64,000 nucleotides of DNA from Reinekea thalattae. GTDB lineage: Bacteria > Pseudomonadota > Gammaproteobacteria > Pseudomonadales > Natronospirillaceae. The DNA lies in the NCBI RefSeq assembly GCF_008041945.1, contig NZ_VKAD01000001.1, positions 992,001-1,056,000 of the forward strand, written 5' to 3'. The notes under the pieces were generated by a model, which was not told the DNA's origin, searched no databases, and saw only the letters and a list, made by a program, of their open reading frames with translations. Each line of letters starts with the position of its first letter. Within the stretch, counting starts at the first letter, position 1. The position numbers and the translations under genes are program-made. Shown here piece after piece: positions 9,716 through 19,774 of the stretch.

Positions 9716-10735
9716 ATGAAAGCAGCCGTTGTCAGTGAGTTTAAGGGCGCGTTAGAAATAAAAGACATACCTCGCCCTACCGTAAAAGCCAAAGACATTC
9801 TCGTTAAAATTCATGCTTGTGGTGTTTGTCATACCGACTTACATGCTTGCCACGGCGACTGGCCAGTAAAGCCTAAAATGCCATTAGTACCAGGCCATGA
9901 AGGCGTTGGCGAGGTCGTTGAAGTTGGCTCAGAAGTTCACCACTTAAAGCTTGGTGACCGAGTAGGCATACCCTGGTTATACAGTGCCTGTGGCCACTGC
10001 GATTACTGTTTAGATGGCAAAGAAACTCTTTGCTTAGACCAGCATAACGCAGGTTACTCCGTTGATGGCAGCTACGCTGAATACTGTTTAGCCCATGCCG
10101 ACTACGCCATTAAAATTCCTGAAGGTTTAACTTATGTTGATGCCGCACCATTATTCTGCGCCGGTGTAACAACGTACAAAGCGCTTAAAGTTACCGATGT
10201 AAAACCTGGACAGTGGGTTGCGATTATTGGTGCTGGCGGTTTAGGCCATTTGGCTATTCAATACGCTGTCGCTATGGGTATGAATGTTATTGCTGTTGAC
10301 ACTGGAGCCGAAAAACTTGAGCTGGCAAAAACTCTCGGGGCTCGTCACTGCATCGACTTTAAAAAGCAAAGTCCATCCGAAGCAATTATCGAACTAACCC
10401 CAGGCGGAGTTCATGGCGTGGTCTGTACGGCGGTATCGCAACCTGCATTCAAAGAGGCTTATCGTTCAGTAAGACGCGGCGGTGCATGCGTACTCGTTGG
10501 TTTGCCGCCGGATGAAATGCCCATCCCTATTTTCGATACCGTGCTCAATGGTGTTAAGGTTATTGGTTCTATTGTTGGTACTCGAAAAGACTTACAAGAA
10601 TGTTTGCAATTTGCCGCCGACGGTAAAGTTAAAGCCATTACCGAAGTTAAGCACCTTGAAGACATTAATGAAGTTTTTGCAGATATGGAAAAGGGTGAAA
10701 TTACTGGGCGTATTGTTATGGCAATGAACGACTAA
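9716..10735 (+). CDS. adhP: Zinc-dependent alcohol dehydrogenase
   Basis: A 339-residue medium-chain NAD-dependent alcohol dehydrogenase of the AdhP type. The catalytic zinc region CGVCHTDLH is near residue 34, with PGHEGVGEV following. The four-Cys structural zinc lobe [15 protein letters not shown] lies near residues 92-106. The Rossmann motif [13 protein letters not shown] is near residue 172. It interconverts ethanol and acetaldehyde or similar short alcohols in the cytosol. The length and all zinc ligands match AdhP, so it should be active. It is a single gene bounded by a hairpin terminator. It could serve fermentative ethanol formation alongside the pflBA genes or alcohol oxidation. 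Confidence 0.93.
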   Translation: MKAAVVSEFKGALEIKDIPRPTVKAKDILVKIHACGVCHTDLHACHGDWPVKPKMPLVPGHEGVGEVVEVGSEVHHLKLGDRVGIPWLYSACGHCDYCLDGKETLCLDQHNAGYSVDGSYAEYCLAHADYAIKIPEGLTYVDAAPLFCAGVTTYKALKVTDVKPGQWVAIIGAGGLGHLAIQYAVAMGMNVIAVDTGAEKLELAKTLGARHCIDFKKQSPSEAIIELTPGGVHGVVCTAVSQPAFKEAYRSVRRGGACVLVGLPPDEMPIPIFDTVLNGVKVIGSIVGTRKDLQECLQFAADGKVKAITEVKHLEDINEVFADMEKGEITGRIVMAMND

Positions 10736-10750
10736 CTCACTATCATCTCT

Positions 10751-10794
10751 TTATAAAAGGCTATGGTAAATCAAATGTCATGGCCTTTTATGAT
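10751..10794 (+). terminator. Hairpin terminator after adhP
   Basis: ATAAAAGGC...ATG pairs with CAT...GCCTTTTAT, 15 bp after the adhP stop. Confidence 0.7.
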
Positions 10795-10863
10795 TCCACC
10801 GAATACCTCTGTTGCTACACATCTACCTGCTACACCTCTATTACTAAAGCGCTATGATTAGCA

Positions 10864-11145
10864 TTAAGCACCGCTGACTTGATAATGGCGTTTTACATTT
10901 TTAGTTACCCTGCCCCAATCCGATTCAGCAACGCGTTGTTGATGAAGTTCAAATGCCTGTTTAGATTCGAATTCTTCAGCGACATCAAAAATGCAAGGCT
11001 CAGACTCTCGTTGCTGCACAGAAAAACTGATGCATCCTGATTCTTGCAACGTTAATTCCTTATGAATTTTTAGTGCGCCCATTACTTGTTCTAATTCGTC
11101 TTCTGGTACAACGATGTAGCCAGTGAGAGTCACGACGTTATTCAT
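10864..11145 (-). CDS. ABM-domain (antibiotic biosynthesis monooxygenase-like) protein
   Basis: A 93-residue single-domain protein of the dimeric alpha-beta barrel superfamily. Typical features are an N-terminal beta strand, the central CISFSVQQRESEP strand, EEFESKQAFELHQQR and the closing VAESDW segment. Family members include YgiN-like quinol monooxygenases and heme or small-molecule oxygenases, so the reaction is not predictable. It lies downstream of tpx on the same strand with a hairpin between, so it may be separately transcribed. Confidence 0.8.
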   Translation of the reverse strand: MNNVVTLTGYIVVPEDELEQVMGALKIHKELTLQESGCISFSVQQRESEPCIFDVAEEFESKQAFELHQQRVAESDWGRVTKNVKRHYQVSGA

Positions 11146-11199
11146 TATTACTCTTCGCTAATAGTTTTCGCATGCTATCTTTCTTACCCTGCTGCAATA

Positions 11200-11230
11200 A
11201 AGAGCGGCGTTAAATGTAACGCCGCTATGC
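11200..11230 (-). terminator. Hairpin downstream of tpx
   Basis: Perfect stem AGCGGCGTTA / TAACGCCGCT with a four-base loop, 21 bp after the tpx stop. The T run is short (CTTTATTG). Confidence 0.65.
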
Positions 11231-11250
11231 TATCAAGAACTAACAGAAAC

Positions 11251-11751
11251 TTATGCTAATGCGTTAAGAGCCGCGTCGTAATTTGGCTCGTCAGCGATTT
11301 CTGCAACTAGCTCGGTATGTACGACCTTGCCAGATTCATCGATAACAACGACTGAACGCGCACATAAACCCAGTAATGGGCCATCGGCAATAGCAACGCC
11401 ATAATCTGCCATAAAGCTTTCGGCACGGAAGGCCGATGCTGTTTTCACGTTATCTAAACCTTCGGCACCACAAAAACGAGCAAAGGCAAAAGGTAAGTCT
11501 TGCGAAACACAAACCACGCTAACATCGTCACGTTCGTTCATAGAGGCGTTAAACTTTCGCGTTGAGGCCGCACAGGTGCCGGTATCAACACTTGGGAAAA
11601 TATTTAGAATTAACTTTTTACCTGCAAAATCTTTAAGCTCAACCGGCGCTAGGTCTGCACCGACTAATGAAAAGGCTGGCGCTTGCGAACCAACGCTCGG
11701 TAAAGAGCCTGCTACCGAAACCGGATTACCCTGTAATGTTACTGTTGCCAT
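11251..11751 (-). CDS. tpx: Thiol peroxidase (atypical 2-Cys peroxiredoxin)
   Basis: A 166-residue Tpx that reduces hydroperoxides using thioredoxin. The peroxidatic Cys60 lies in [14 protein letters not shown] and the resolving Cys94 in FAFARFCG. These match the positions of the two Cys in E. coli Tpx to within one residue. The length is the family norm. The start ATG follows TAGGAG. It is a single gene bounded by a hairpin. Confidence 0.97.
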   Translation of the reverse strand: MATVTLQGNPVSVAGSLPSVGSQAPAFSLVGADLAPVELKDFAGKKLILNIFPSVDTGTCAASTRKFNASMNERDDVSVVCVSQDLPFAFARFCGAEGLDNVKTASAFRAESFMADYGVAIADGPLLGLCARSVVVIDESGKVVHTELVAEIADEPNYDAALNALA

Positions 11752-11823
11752 ATCGTTACTCTCCTAATGTTGGTGTTTTGTTTGTCTCTATTATTAATCA
11801 CAGTGGAACTGTTTTTATTGAAA

Positions 11824-12612
11824 TTATTCAGCTGATATACGATACCAATAGTCATAACCATGCTGGTAGCCTAATTTTTTATACAGGCGGATGGCTGCCT
11901 GATTATCGGCGACAACCTGCAAATAACTATAGTTTGCACCCTGTTGCACTGCCCAAGCGAGCATGGCAGAAATAAGCTGATTGGCAAAGCCCTGATTACG
12001 AGCGATCTTTTTAGTGGCTATATCAAACAGGCCGAAATATTGGCCACTTAAAACCCCCAAGCCGCAAGCCAGCTCTTGCTCACCATCCGTTAACACCAAC
12101 ATCAATGTTTTGTCTTCGATGCGCTTCAGCATGTCTAGATGTGTTTGATGATCGCCAAGCGCCACCTCGTTAATAGCACAATAGCTGGCAATCCATTGTT
12201 CATGAGTTTTTTCGATCATGCGTACAGAGGCTGATTTGTTAAGCGATTCGATTAGCCCACTATCAACCATTAAAGATTTCACCAGAACATGAGATTTATC
12301 GATCTGCCGGAAGCCCTTACTCTGCAAAAAATCATCCAGCCGTTGCTGCTGACACACCGTTGGCAAGCGGAAAATACAGGGCAAGTTTTGCGCTTTAAAA
12401 GCAGCTTGGTAGTGAGCAAGCCAAGGTTCCAAATCACCCTGTGGCGGCTCAAGCACATTAGCCGAATTGGCGCGCTTGGTATAACCATTGGCAAACCGCA
12501 AAACCACGCCTTGATGCTCGGCTTGCTGCAACGCAGGCCATGCACGAAAAGCCGCATGTTCAAGCGCAACAAAGTCTATCGGCGTTTCTGCTGTTTGGCT
12601 TGTGTTTGGCAT
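11824..12612 (-). CDS. GNAT family N-acetyltransferase
   Basis: A 262-residue protein whose last 130 residues form a GNAT fold. The acetyl-CoA loop is ATKKIARNQGFANQLISAM, close to the RxxGxG/A consensus, followed by the NQAAIRLYKKLGY motif that ends most GNAT domains. The N-terminal half looks like a degenerate second GNAT-like lobe (LPTVCQQQRLDDFLQSKGF), so this may be a tandem arrangement. The substrate is unknown. The start follows AAGGAGTTT. Confidence 0.85.
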   Translation of the reverse strand: MPNTSQTAETPIDFVALEHAAFRAWPALQQAEHQGVVLRFANGYTKRANSANVLEPPQGDLEPWLAHYQAAFKAQNLPCIFRLPTVCQQQRLDDFLQSKGFRQIDKSHVLVKSLMVDSGLIESLNKSASVRMIEKTHEQWIASYCAINEVALGDHQTHLDMLKRIEDKTLMLVLTDGEQELACGLGVLSGQYFGLFDIATKKIARNQGFANQLISAMLAWAVQQGANYSYLQVVADNQAAIRLYKKLGYQHGYDYWYRISAE

Positions 12613-12826
12613 CTAAACTCCTTTTTGCTTGCTTGTAGGCTCGCTTAAAATAACCAGCTAGACAGAATACAACGATATTGTTAGCCTACACCAGCGTTTC
12701 AATACAACTCAGAAATGCAGCTTTTTCATCAATCTTTACTTTCAAAATAACCTCAAGGAACGCCAATGATTCTGTGATTTTCCAAACTTAACTGACTTAC
12801 CTTTATTCAGTACTGGAGAATCTATC

Positions 12827-14437
12827 ATGGCGGCTCACTTATCTGCTTACGACGTTTCGTTGCGTCTAAACGACGGCGATTATCTTTTTCAACAGCTCAA
12901 CTTTACGCTCGATGCTTCGCTCACCGCATTAGTCGGTGCAAATGGCGTTGGTAAATCCCTATTGGCACGCGCTCTGGTTGGCGAGCTAAACTTCACCAGC
13001 GGCACGGTAAACAAGCAGGGCTCGGTGTATTACGTTCGGCAATCGGTACGTGAAGACGAGCAACTCAGCATTGCACAACTATTTAATTTAGCCGAAGCCT
13101 ATTCTGCCGCTCAGCGAGTCGAGCTAGGCGGCACTGATGAGCAAGATTTTGTCTGCGCGCAAGATTGGTGGCAGCAGTCTGCCGCTGTTAGTGAAGCCTT
13201 GCGTATTAGCGGTATGCCTCAACCCGCTGAGTTTAATCAACTGGTGACTGACTTTTCCGGCGGTGAACAATTTCGGTTACTGTGGGCGGCAGCGGTTTTT
13301 GCCCAACCAGATATGTATATTTTTGATGAGCCGACCAACCATTTAGATCAACAAGGTCGCGAGCGCTTTATGCACTGGCTAGCGTCGCAACAAAAACCGC
13401 GCTTGGTGATTAGCCATGATCGTGACTTACTCGATGCTGCCGAGCATATTTTGGAATTAACGCCTCAGGCTGTGCATCGTCACTCTGGTGGTTTTCAACA
13501 CTATATCGACGCACGCAATAAACGCTGGCAAGGCCAACAGAGCGCGGTGGAGTTATCGCGCAAGCAACAGCAACGACAAGCTCACGAAGCACAAGCCGCA
13601 CTCGAAAAACAACAACAGCGCACCGCACGAGGAAAAGCCAAAGCTCAACATACCGGCATGGATAAATTATTACGCGACAGCCTAAAACAATCTGCACAAA
13701 ACAGCCAAGGGCAGCAAAAATTAATGCGCCAACAGCGCAAGCAAGATAGCGAAAGCCAGTTGTTGCAGACCGAACAACAACGTGAATACTTAGAACCCAT
13801 TAGTCTTGAATTACCGGGTTCTGCAATAGCTGCCAGCAAGCAGGCTGTTACTTTTAGCAACTGGGTAACCGGTATACAGCAGGCGAACCATAAGCCGATA
13901 ACTCTGAGTTTACAGGGGGCTTTTCGCTTACGTATTAATGGCCCAAACGGTGTCGGTAAAAGTGTATTACTGAATAGCCTGATCAAACAGCAAGGCACGC
14001 TGGCAGGCCGTGCTCAAGTTCATGTACCAGCCATGTACTTGGCACAGCATGTTCATCACTTTGCTGCGGATAAAACCGCTATCGAAAACCTATTAATTCG
14101 CCAACCCAAGCTAAACGAACAGCAAGGTCGGGAACGCCTCGCTCGGTTGCGCTTACGCAATAAAAAAGCCGACATTGCCTTTGCTCAGCTTAGTGGCGGC
14201 GAACAGCTTAAAGCCGTACTTGCTTGTGAATTATTAGGCCCAGTGACACCGCAGTTGATCATTCTCGATGAACCCACCAACCACCTAGATTTAGACAGTA
14301 CCTTGGCATTAGAGCAGGCATTGAGCCAATATCAGGGCGCGCTTATTGTGGTCAGCCACGACGAGCGTTTTGTGCAAACACTCGGTGTGACTCAGCAACT
14401 GACATTGCCCGAAGCTTCTATCCAAGACATTAAATGA
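12827..14437 (+). CDS. ABC-F family ATPase
   Basis: A 536-residue soluble protein with two ABC ATPase domains and no membrane segments. Walker A motifs are GANGVGKS (37-44) and GPNGVGKS (near 372). The signatures are FSGGEQ and LSGGEQ. Walker B motifs are YIFDEPTNHLD and LIILDEPTNHLD. A long Gln/Lys-rich linker (about 225-320) joins the domains, as in ABC-F proteins acting on ribosomes. It is closest in style to Uup/YheS-like or YbiT-like members; which one cannot be decided here. Such proteins relieve ribosome stalling or, in some cases, protect against ribosome-targeting antibiotics. Confidence 0.9.
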   Translation: MAAHLSAYDVSLRLNDGDYLFQQLNFTLDASLTALVGANGVGKSLLARALVGELNFTSGTVNKQGSVYYVRQSVREDEQLSIAQLFNLAEAYSAAQRVELGGTDEQDFVCAQDWWQQSAAVSEALRISGMPQPAEFNQLVTDFSGGEQFRLLWAAAVFAQPDMYIFDEPTNHLDQQGRERFMHWLASQQKPRLVISHDRDLLDAAEHILELTPQAVHRHSGGFQHYIDARNKRWQGQQSAVELSRKQQQRQAHEAQAALEKQQQRTARGKAKAQHTGMDKLLRDSLKQSAQNSQGQQKLMRQQRKQDSESQLLQTEQQREYLEPISLELPGSAIAASKQAVTFSNWVTGIQQANHKPITLSLQGAFRLRINGPNGVGKSVLLNSLIKQQGTLAGRAQVHVPAMYLAQHVHHFAADKTAIENLLIRQPKLNEQQGRERLARLRLRNKKADIAFAQLSGGEQLKAVLACELLGPVTPQLIILDEPTNHLDLDSTLALEQALSQYQGALIVVSHDERFVQTLGVTQQLTLPEASIQDIK

Positions 14438-14560
14438 TATCGGCTATCGATTGATTTTTTCAAATCGAGCAAGCTAAGTTTTCCGCTTACTATAATTAAA
14501 AAACTTACAGGCTAGAGGATTAAAAAACCTACACAGTCACTAATCAAAAGACCGCCAACA

Positions 14561-16516
14561 TTATTCAGTACTTTGCAATGCCTGTAGTACGTTGGCATAA
14601 CGCATGGCCTCGGCCGAACCAAAGCCAGCAATTTTTTTAGCTTTGGTACGTGTAAAAACAGGTACGTTAATGCCGACTAAAAATCGAGTCACCAAATCGT
14701 GTGAAACATCCATAACGCCCTGCGCTTGCAAATGCTGCCTAAGTGCCTGTTCGGTTTGTTTTAATCGCCCGGTATCGATAACAACTTCATGTTGAGATTG
14801 CGCAAAGCGAGCGCTATTGCCTTGGCAAACACTGCAATGACCACAGCGTTGCGGTGCGTTTTGGTCGTCGAAGTATTTTGCTAAGCCATAACTTAAACAA
14901 ACATCGGCCTGTAAAAACCGCAACATTAATGCAATGCGTTTTATCTCGCTTTGCTCATGCTGTTTAAATAACTCTGCCAAGCGTTTAGCTAGGCCAGCAT
15001 CTAGCGCGCTAGGGTTAACCGCAAAAACTTCGATAGAACCAGAAGGCTTAAGCTCTATCCAGTTTTTTTCTTTAAAGTATTCTAACGCGCTGATTACCCG
15101 CTTACGCTCACCATTTTCACCGGCGGCTAAGCAGCTGTTATAGATGGCATCAAAATCGACAACACCCCAAGTTCGCTTAAACTGAGTATGCTTTAAAATG
15201 GTTTGAACAAAAGGCCGCCGTTGCGCATCGAAAGCAGCCTCAATGGTTGCTTGGTCTTGTAACAGTTTAATCGAATACTCAGCGCTGTAATTGTACAGCG
15301 CGCTCAATACGCCTTGCATTTCGAGCTGCACTAACAGGGTTTTTAATGTCAGTTGGCGAATGTTGGCTTGGTTGGAAAGCTTATAAAGCTGCATTTCCCA
15401 GCGGCCATCCTGTTGCTGAGTTGCAATATCTTCCAGCACGGTTTCAATGCCACTTTGCTCTGGTGTGTCGCCGTAAACAAAATTCTCAATGGTATTAAGC
15501 GAGTCCAAATTACCCAACACAAAACAATTGGATGGCAAACCATCTCGCCCTGCTCGGCCAATTTCTTGGCTATAATTTTCGATCGACTTAGGTAAGTCGT
15601 AATGCACAACGTAACGAATATTGGCTTTATCGACGCCCATACCAAAGGCAATGGTCGCTACAACAACCGGAATTTCACCATTCATAAAGCGGTTTTGTAT
15701 GTCACTGCGTTGTTCGTTTTGCATGCCTGCATGATAAGCACTGGCGGCAATGCCCTGCTGTTGCAAATAGGCAGCAACCTGCTCGGCAGTTTGCTGCAAC
15801 GTGACGTAGACGATGCCATGCTGATTTGGCTGCTGCTGAATAATCTGTTGCAGTTGAACAGGCTTATGCTGCTCTTCTACTGCTAAAACCTGTAAGTTTA
15901 AGTTAGCGCGGTAAAACCCAGTTTGCACAATAGCATTGGGCGCTATATCGAACTTACTGGCCATGTCGTGTTTGACTTTTTTAGTTGCCGTCGCCGTCAG
16001 TAATAACACCTGAGGAATATTAAAATCTTGCTTGTAACGCGGCAGCTTTAAATAATCGGGCCGGAAGTTATGGCCCCATTCTGATATACAGTGGGCTTCA
16101 TCGATGACCAATAGCGAAATCGGCACGCCTTCCATTAACAGCCGAAAGCGTTCATTTTTAAACCGCTCTACTGACACCATGAGTATTTTTAGTCGGTTAT
16201 TTTTAACATCGGCAATAACCTGCTGGTACTCATCGTAACTTAGAGTGGAATCCAGACTCGCTGCTGCAATATTACGTGCCTTTAAAAAATCGAGTTGGTC
16301 TTTCATCAATGCTAATAAAGGTGAAACAACCAAAGTCAGGTTCGGCAATTGCAGGGCACTAAACTGGTAACACAACGACTTACCAGAACCAGTCGGGAAT
16401 ATCGCAAGCGCAGACTGGCCTGCCAAAATATGTTCTATGGCTTCTTGTTGGCCTTCGCGAAAGCCATCAAAGCCAAACTGTTGTTTTAATCGAGTGGTGA
16501 GTTCTGAGTGAGACAT
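14561..16516 (-). CDS. RecQ-family ATP-dependent DNA helicase
   Basis: A 651-residue SF2 helicase. Walker A is FPTGSGKSLCYQ (from residue 40), motif II is DEAH in LLVIDEAHCISEWGHNFRP, the aromatic-rich loop after it is RecQ-specific, and motif VI is QEIGRAGRDG. A zinc-binding element follows, with CLSYGLAKYF and CGHCSVC. The C terminus lacks a clear HRDC domain, which separates it from canonical E. coli RecQ. It probably unwinds 3'-5' in recombination or fork repair. I leave the symbol empty because a second, canonical recQ may exist elsewhere. The ATG follows AAAGGAAC. Confidence 0.92.
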   Translation of the reverse strand: MSHSELTTRLKQQFGFDGFREGQQEAIEHILAGQSALAIFPTGSGKSLCYQFSALQLPNLTLVVSPLLALMKDQLDFLKARNIAAASLDSTLSYDEYQQVIADVKNNRLKILMVSVERFKNERFRLLMEGVPISLLVIDEAHCISEWGHNFRPDYLKLPRYKQDFNIPQVLLLTATATKKVKHDMASKFDIAPNAIVQTGFYRANLNLQVLAVEEQHKPVQLQQIIQQQPNQHGIVYVTLQQTAEQVAAYLQQQGIAASAYHAGMQNEQRSDIQNRFMNGEIPVVVATIAFGMGVDKANIRYVVHYDLPKSIENYSQEIGRAGRDGLPSNCFVLGNLDSLNTIENFVYGDTPEQSGIETVLEDIATQQQDGRWEMQLYKLSNQANIRQLTLKTLLVQLEMQGVLSALYNYSAEYSIKLLQDQATIEAAFDAQRRPFVQTILKHTQFKRTWGVVDFDAIYNSCLAAGENGERKRVISALEYFKEKNWIELKPSGSIEVFAVNPSALDAGLAKRLAELFKQHEQSEIKRIALMLRFLQADVCLSYGLAKYFDDQNAPQRCGHCSVCQGNSARFAQSQHEVVIDTGRLKQTEQALRQHLQAQGVMDVSHDLVTRFLVGINVPVFTRTKAKKIAGFGSAEAMRYANVLQALQSTE

Positions 16517-16617
16517 GTTAAAAGTTCCTTTTCTTTTTAGCTTCCATTAATAAACAGGCCTAGCATACACATCGTAAGGTGCTGCTCAGAGCAAAATCAT
16601 ACACTAGGCATTCGATA

Positions 16618-17106
16618 TTAGCTTAATGACTTCTGCCAAAACATCGCACCACCCGCAGTTGGGTCTAACTCGTAGCAACTAAAGCCAAAGTTGGTATAGG
16701 CTGATTTTGCAACCTCGTTGTTACTCAACACTTCAAGAGTGATTTTACAGCAGCCGAGATCGCGTGCGATAACTTCGATTTTATCAAAAAGCTTTCGGCT
16801 TAAACCAAGGCCTCGATACTGTTTAAGCACACAAACATCATGAATATTCACTAACGGTTTACAAGCAAAGGTAGAAAACGCCTGAAAGCAGTTTGCCAGC
16901 GCTGCCGGTTCACCGTCGACATAAACAATCACGCTAAACGCATGCGGTAATTTGGCAAGCTCTGCCGAGAGGTGATTAATCGTATGTTCCGACAACGCCT
17001 TGCCACCACCCATTGGGTCGCAGGCATATTGGCTCAACAGATAAGGAATATGCTTTGCGTGTTTTTCATCTGTGTAATTTGCCTGTACAACTTCGATGTT
17101 CATCAT
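16618..17106 (-). CDS. GNAT family N-acetyltransferase
   Basis: A 162-residue GNAT enzyme. The acetyl-CoA binding loop is VLKQYRGLGLSRKLFDKIE (QxxGxG/A type) and the C-terminal strand-helix is LEVLSNNEVAKSAYTNFGF. The MGGGKALSEH segment near the N terminus is seen in a common subgroup of small bacterial GNATs. Substrate unknown. It starts at ATG 17106 or the adjacent ATG 17103, after TAGGAGTTT. It lies 26 bp after the methyltransferase gene on the same strand, so the two are likely co-transcribed. Confidence 0.88.
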   Translation of the reverse strand: MMNIEVVQANYTDEKHAKHIPYLLSQYACDPMGGGKALSEHTINHLSAELAKLPHAFSVIVYVDGEPAALANCFQAFSTFACKPLVNIHDVCVLKQYRGLGLSRKLFDKIEVIARDLGCCKITLEVLSNNEVAKSAYTNFGFSCYELDPTAGGAMFWQKSLS

Positions 17107-17132
17107 TAACTAAACTCCTAATTAAACATTTA

Positions 17133-17915
17133 TTAGCTGACGATCTCTGCAAAGGTAACAACAAACTTAACCTGACCAGTTACTTGCTCGCCATAACCGT
17201 TATCACCTAATAAAGCTTCTAATTCTGAATCAAATGCTGTTGCCTGATTCACATTCATTCTATCTAGGCTAAAACCATTGCGAGCATGAAAAGATAAAAT
17301 GTAGTCATGAGTAGATTGCGTCAAAGTCTCAGCCGGAAGGTTAACAATATTCAAATTTTCTATATAACCTTGCTCGCTTAACATCTCGATAACCGAATAG
17401 GGTTTAAAGTTCTTTGTCGTTGAATAGCGTTTCACAATATCGATAATTTGATTTTCGATACCTTCAATAATCAAATCCCCACCAGTAACAACCGCTAACT
17501 TAGCGCCTGGATTTGAAAGCTGATTAAGCAATGGGAACATCACTGACCAATCTGGCCAATGAATACTGTTGGCAGCAACAAAAAGATCGAACTTCTGTTC
17601 TGTTTTAAACTGCTCGATGTAAGAGTGAACAAAATCAACTGACGCCTCAGCCGGGGTTTTAGCTCTTGCAGCCTTAACCATTTCAGCAGATGGATCAACA
17701 CCAGTAACCTTGTGCCCTTTAAGCGCTAACGGAATAGAAACTTCTCCAGTGCCTGAGCCGATATCTAAAATAGTTTTCGCCGCGCCAGCCAAACCTTCAG
17801 AGAGCACATCGATAACCGATTGACTATAAGCGGGTCGAAAACCGTAATTTTGAACGATACTTTTATCGCCAAACTGATCAGCAATTTCTTGGCTTAAATG
17901 CTCTGGCTTATTCAT
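17133..17915 (-). CDS. SAM-dependent class I methyltransferase
   Basis: A 260-residue protein with the class I methyltransferase core. Motif I is ILDIGSGTGEVSIPLALKG, followed by the acidic VTGVDPSAEMVKAARAK and the motif IV region FDLFVAANSIHWPD. The HW in motif IV and general layout resemble small-molecule methyltransferases rather than RNA or DNA ones. Target unknown. It sits in a same-strand run with a nucleotidyltransferase-like gene upstream (26 bp) and a GNAT gene downstream. Confidence 0.88.
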   Translation of the reverse strand: MNKPEHLSQEIADQFGDKSIVQNYGFRPAYSQSVIDVLSEGLAGAAKTILDIGSGTGEVSIPLALKGHKVTGVDPSAEMVKAARAKTPAEASVDFVHSYIEQFKTEQKFDLFVAANSIHWPDWSVMFPLLNQLSNPGAKLAVVTGGDLIIEGIENQIIDIVKRYSTTKNFKPYSVIEMLSEQGYIENLNIVNLPAETLTQSTHDYILSFHARNGFSLDRMNVNQATAFDSELEALLGDNGYGEQVTGQVKFVVTFAEIVS

Positions 17916-17941
17916 TTCTGCTCCACCCTATAAAGATTCAG

Positions 17942-18478
17942 TCAATAGACAATGTTAAGACTCGGCCAAGTACCCAACCAACCTTTCGATTTAACCCGTT
18001 CTTCAAAAACCGATAGCGAACGCTTGTTATTGTGCGTTAACTCTAAGTTAAATAGCGAATCAAAGCCAAATGCAGAAATACAGTCTAAACGACCATTACT
18101 GAGTTTACGGATGCCAACGGCGGTCTCTTTTTCTGGCCAGTAGCTCATAGCATTGAGTGAGCTTTTATAGGGCGCATCATCGTTTCTAATATGCATTAAG
18201 GCTTGGTTTCTGACTTGCCAATTCAAGCTTGGTACTAACTTACTTAAGCTTAATTCGTAGTCACGATATTTATCTGGTTCTGCTTCTTGCGCATCAAAGT
18301 AGATAACATCAACATCGTTCAATTCTGTTGGTTCGGATTTGCTGTGCAAATAATCCCAAACCGCATTACGCACAAAGCCTGCAGCGAGATAACCGTCTGG
18401 TAGGTTTAAAGAATACAGCGCATCGATTGCTGCTAATCGAAGCCTATCCTGCTGGATAATCCTAATAACTCTTTCCAT
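17942..18478 (-). CDS. Nucleotidyltransferase-like protein (DUF925/COG3575 type)
   Basis: About 178 residues. The AAGFVRNAVWDYL segment followed by LNDVDVIYFDA gives the G-x-x-R and DxD-like pattern of this nucleotidyltransferase-fold family. Members are common in bacteria with unknown substrates. The start is ambiguous between TTG 18484 and ATG 18478; GGAATTGA lies just upstream. First gene of a three-gene same-strand cluster. Confidence 0.8.
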   Translation of the reverse strand: MERVIRIIQQDRLRLAAIDALYSLNLPDGYLAAGFVRNAVWDYLHSKSEPTELNDVDVIYFDAQEAEPDKYRDYELSLSKLVPSLNWQVRNQALMHIRNDDAPYKSSLNAMSYWPEKETAVGIRKLSNGRLDCISAFGFDSLFNLELTHNNKRSLSVFEERVKSKGWLGTWPSLNIVY

Positions 18479-18602
18479 TTTCAATCAATTCCAGCCGCTC
18501 TAGAGTCATGATATTAACATCGATTGAATTAGAAATACTGGTGTTATGTTTTCATATCTAACCTCTGCTCTGATTTTCAATCTAAAACTAACCGGCATAA
18601 AA

Positions 18603-18650
18603 AAAACCTCGCAAGCATTAGGTTAATGCTGAGCGAGGTTTTTAATTTAC
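18603..18650 (-). terminator. Terminator downstream of metQ
   Basis: AAAAACCTCGC pairs with GCGAGGTTTTT around a loop containing a second small stem (AGCATTA/TAATGCT). A/T runs on both sides allow use in both directions. It lies 46 bp past the metQ stop. Confidence 0.85.
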
Positions 18651-18695
18651 TTTTTTAATTCTGTATTAAGCTCTTCACTTAACTAGAGCTTAAAA

Positions 18696-19496
18696 TTAAA
18701 AAGCCGCTTCGATAGTGCCTTTGTAGGTCTCATCGATAAAGTTACGAACTTCTTCCGATTGGAAGATTTCGACAAACTTTTTATAGGTTTCGTTATCTTT
18801 ATCTTCTGCGCGAGCTGCAATAACCATAACAGCAAATTTCGCATCTTTAGATTCTAAGTAGATACCTTGCTCAGCAGGGTTTAAACCAGAAGACATGACA
18901 TAGTTCATGGTGATAACAGAGGCGTCTACATCGTCAAGCGTACGCGGTAATTGAGCCGCTTCAACTTCAACAAACTCAAGATTTTTCGGATTTTCTACGA
19001 TGTCGTAAACCGTCGTTTTAGAGTCGGCATCTGGCTTCAATGTAATCAGATTGGCATCGGCTAATAAAATCAGTGCACGGCTACCGTTAGTTGGATCGTT
19101 CGGAATAGAAATACGCGCGTTATCTGGGATATCCGCAATAGACTGATACTTAGAAGAATAAATACCCATACGCATTAGGATAGAACGGCCAATAGAGCTC
19201 AGCTGCTTATCGTTGTTGTTATTAAAGTTATCCAAAAACGGCTGATGCTGGTAGCTGTTAAGGTCTAAACTGCCATCCGCTAAAGCAGCGTTTGGCGTGA
19301 TGTAGTCAGAAAACACGACAACTTCTACATCGATACCCTGCTTTGCAGCTTCTTCTGCAACAGCTTCTACCACTTCAGCGTGTGGGCCAGCAGTAGCACC
19401 TACTTTAATAACCTGAGTGTCTTTATCGCCACAGGCTGCTAACGCAAGCACGAATGGCAGAGCACTTAATAATTTCACAATATTTTTCTTGAACAT
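18696..19496 (-). CDS. metQ: Methionine ABC transporter substrate-binding lipoprotein
   Basis: A 266-residue NlpA/MetQ-family lipoprotein that delivers methionine to MetNI. A signal peptide ends in the lipobox LAAC with lipidated Cys22. The mature part has KVGATAGPHAEVVEAVA, DGSLDLNSYQHQPFLDNFN, ISIPNDPTNGSRALILL and DVDASVITMNYV, all typical of MetQ. It is encoded downstream of metN and metI on the same strand, separated from metI by 278 bp that contains a hairpin, so it may have separate expression control. Confidence 0.95.
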   Translation of the reverse strand: MFKKNIVKLLSALPFVLALAACGDKDTQVIKVGATAGPHAEVVEAVAEEAAKQGIDVEVVVFSDYITPNAALADGSLDLNSYQHQPFLDNFNNNNDKQLSSIGRSILMRMGIYSSKYQSIADIPDNARISIPNDPTNGSRALILLADANLITLKPDADSKTTVYDIVENPKNLEFVEVEAAQLPRTLDDVDASVITMNYVMSSGLNPAEQGIYLESKDAKFAVMVIAARAEDKDNETYKKFVEIFQSEEVRNFIDETYKGTIEAAF

Positions 19497-19717
19497 TACA
19501 ACTTCCTTTAGAAATACATAACACTGTAATTTGCCGAGCGAACAATACTATAAAGCTTAAAAAGATACCTACTATTTACTTGGCCTAAATAGAATCGATT
19601 CTTATATGCTTATAGAAATCTTAAAAATGATAACCAGAGAGATAAGCAATGGTGATGCGCTTCAAATTTGAAGCGGCTTAGAAGAGAGGCTGCGTTTCTA
19701 CTATTAAATAAAATGAC

Positions 19718-19745
19718 AAGCCGCCAGCGCGCAAAGGCGGCGCTA
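19718..19745 (-). terminator. Hairpin between metI and metQ
   Basis: On the minus strand GCCGCC-(TTTGCGCGCT)-GGCGGC is followed by a T-rich stretch (TTGTCATTTT). It probably attenuates the metNI transcript before metQ. Confidence 0.55.
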
Positions 19746-19774
19746 ACGGATTCATACGACAAAGCTCATTAAAC

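Noticed and set aside
14561-16516. Reading the RecQ-type helicase as a defence gene
   Set aside because: It lies outside the arrays in a housekeeping context and has the ordinary RecQ motifs and zinc element.
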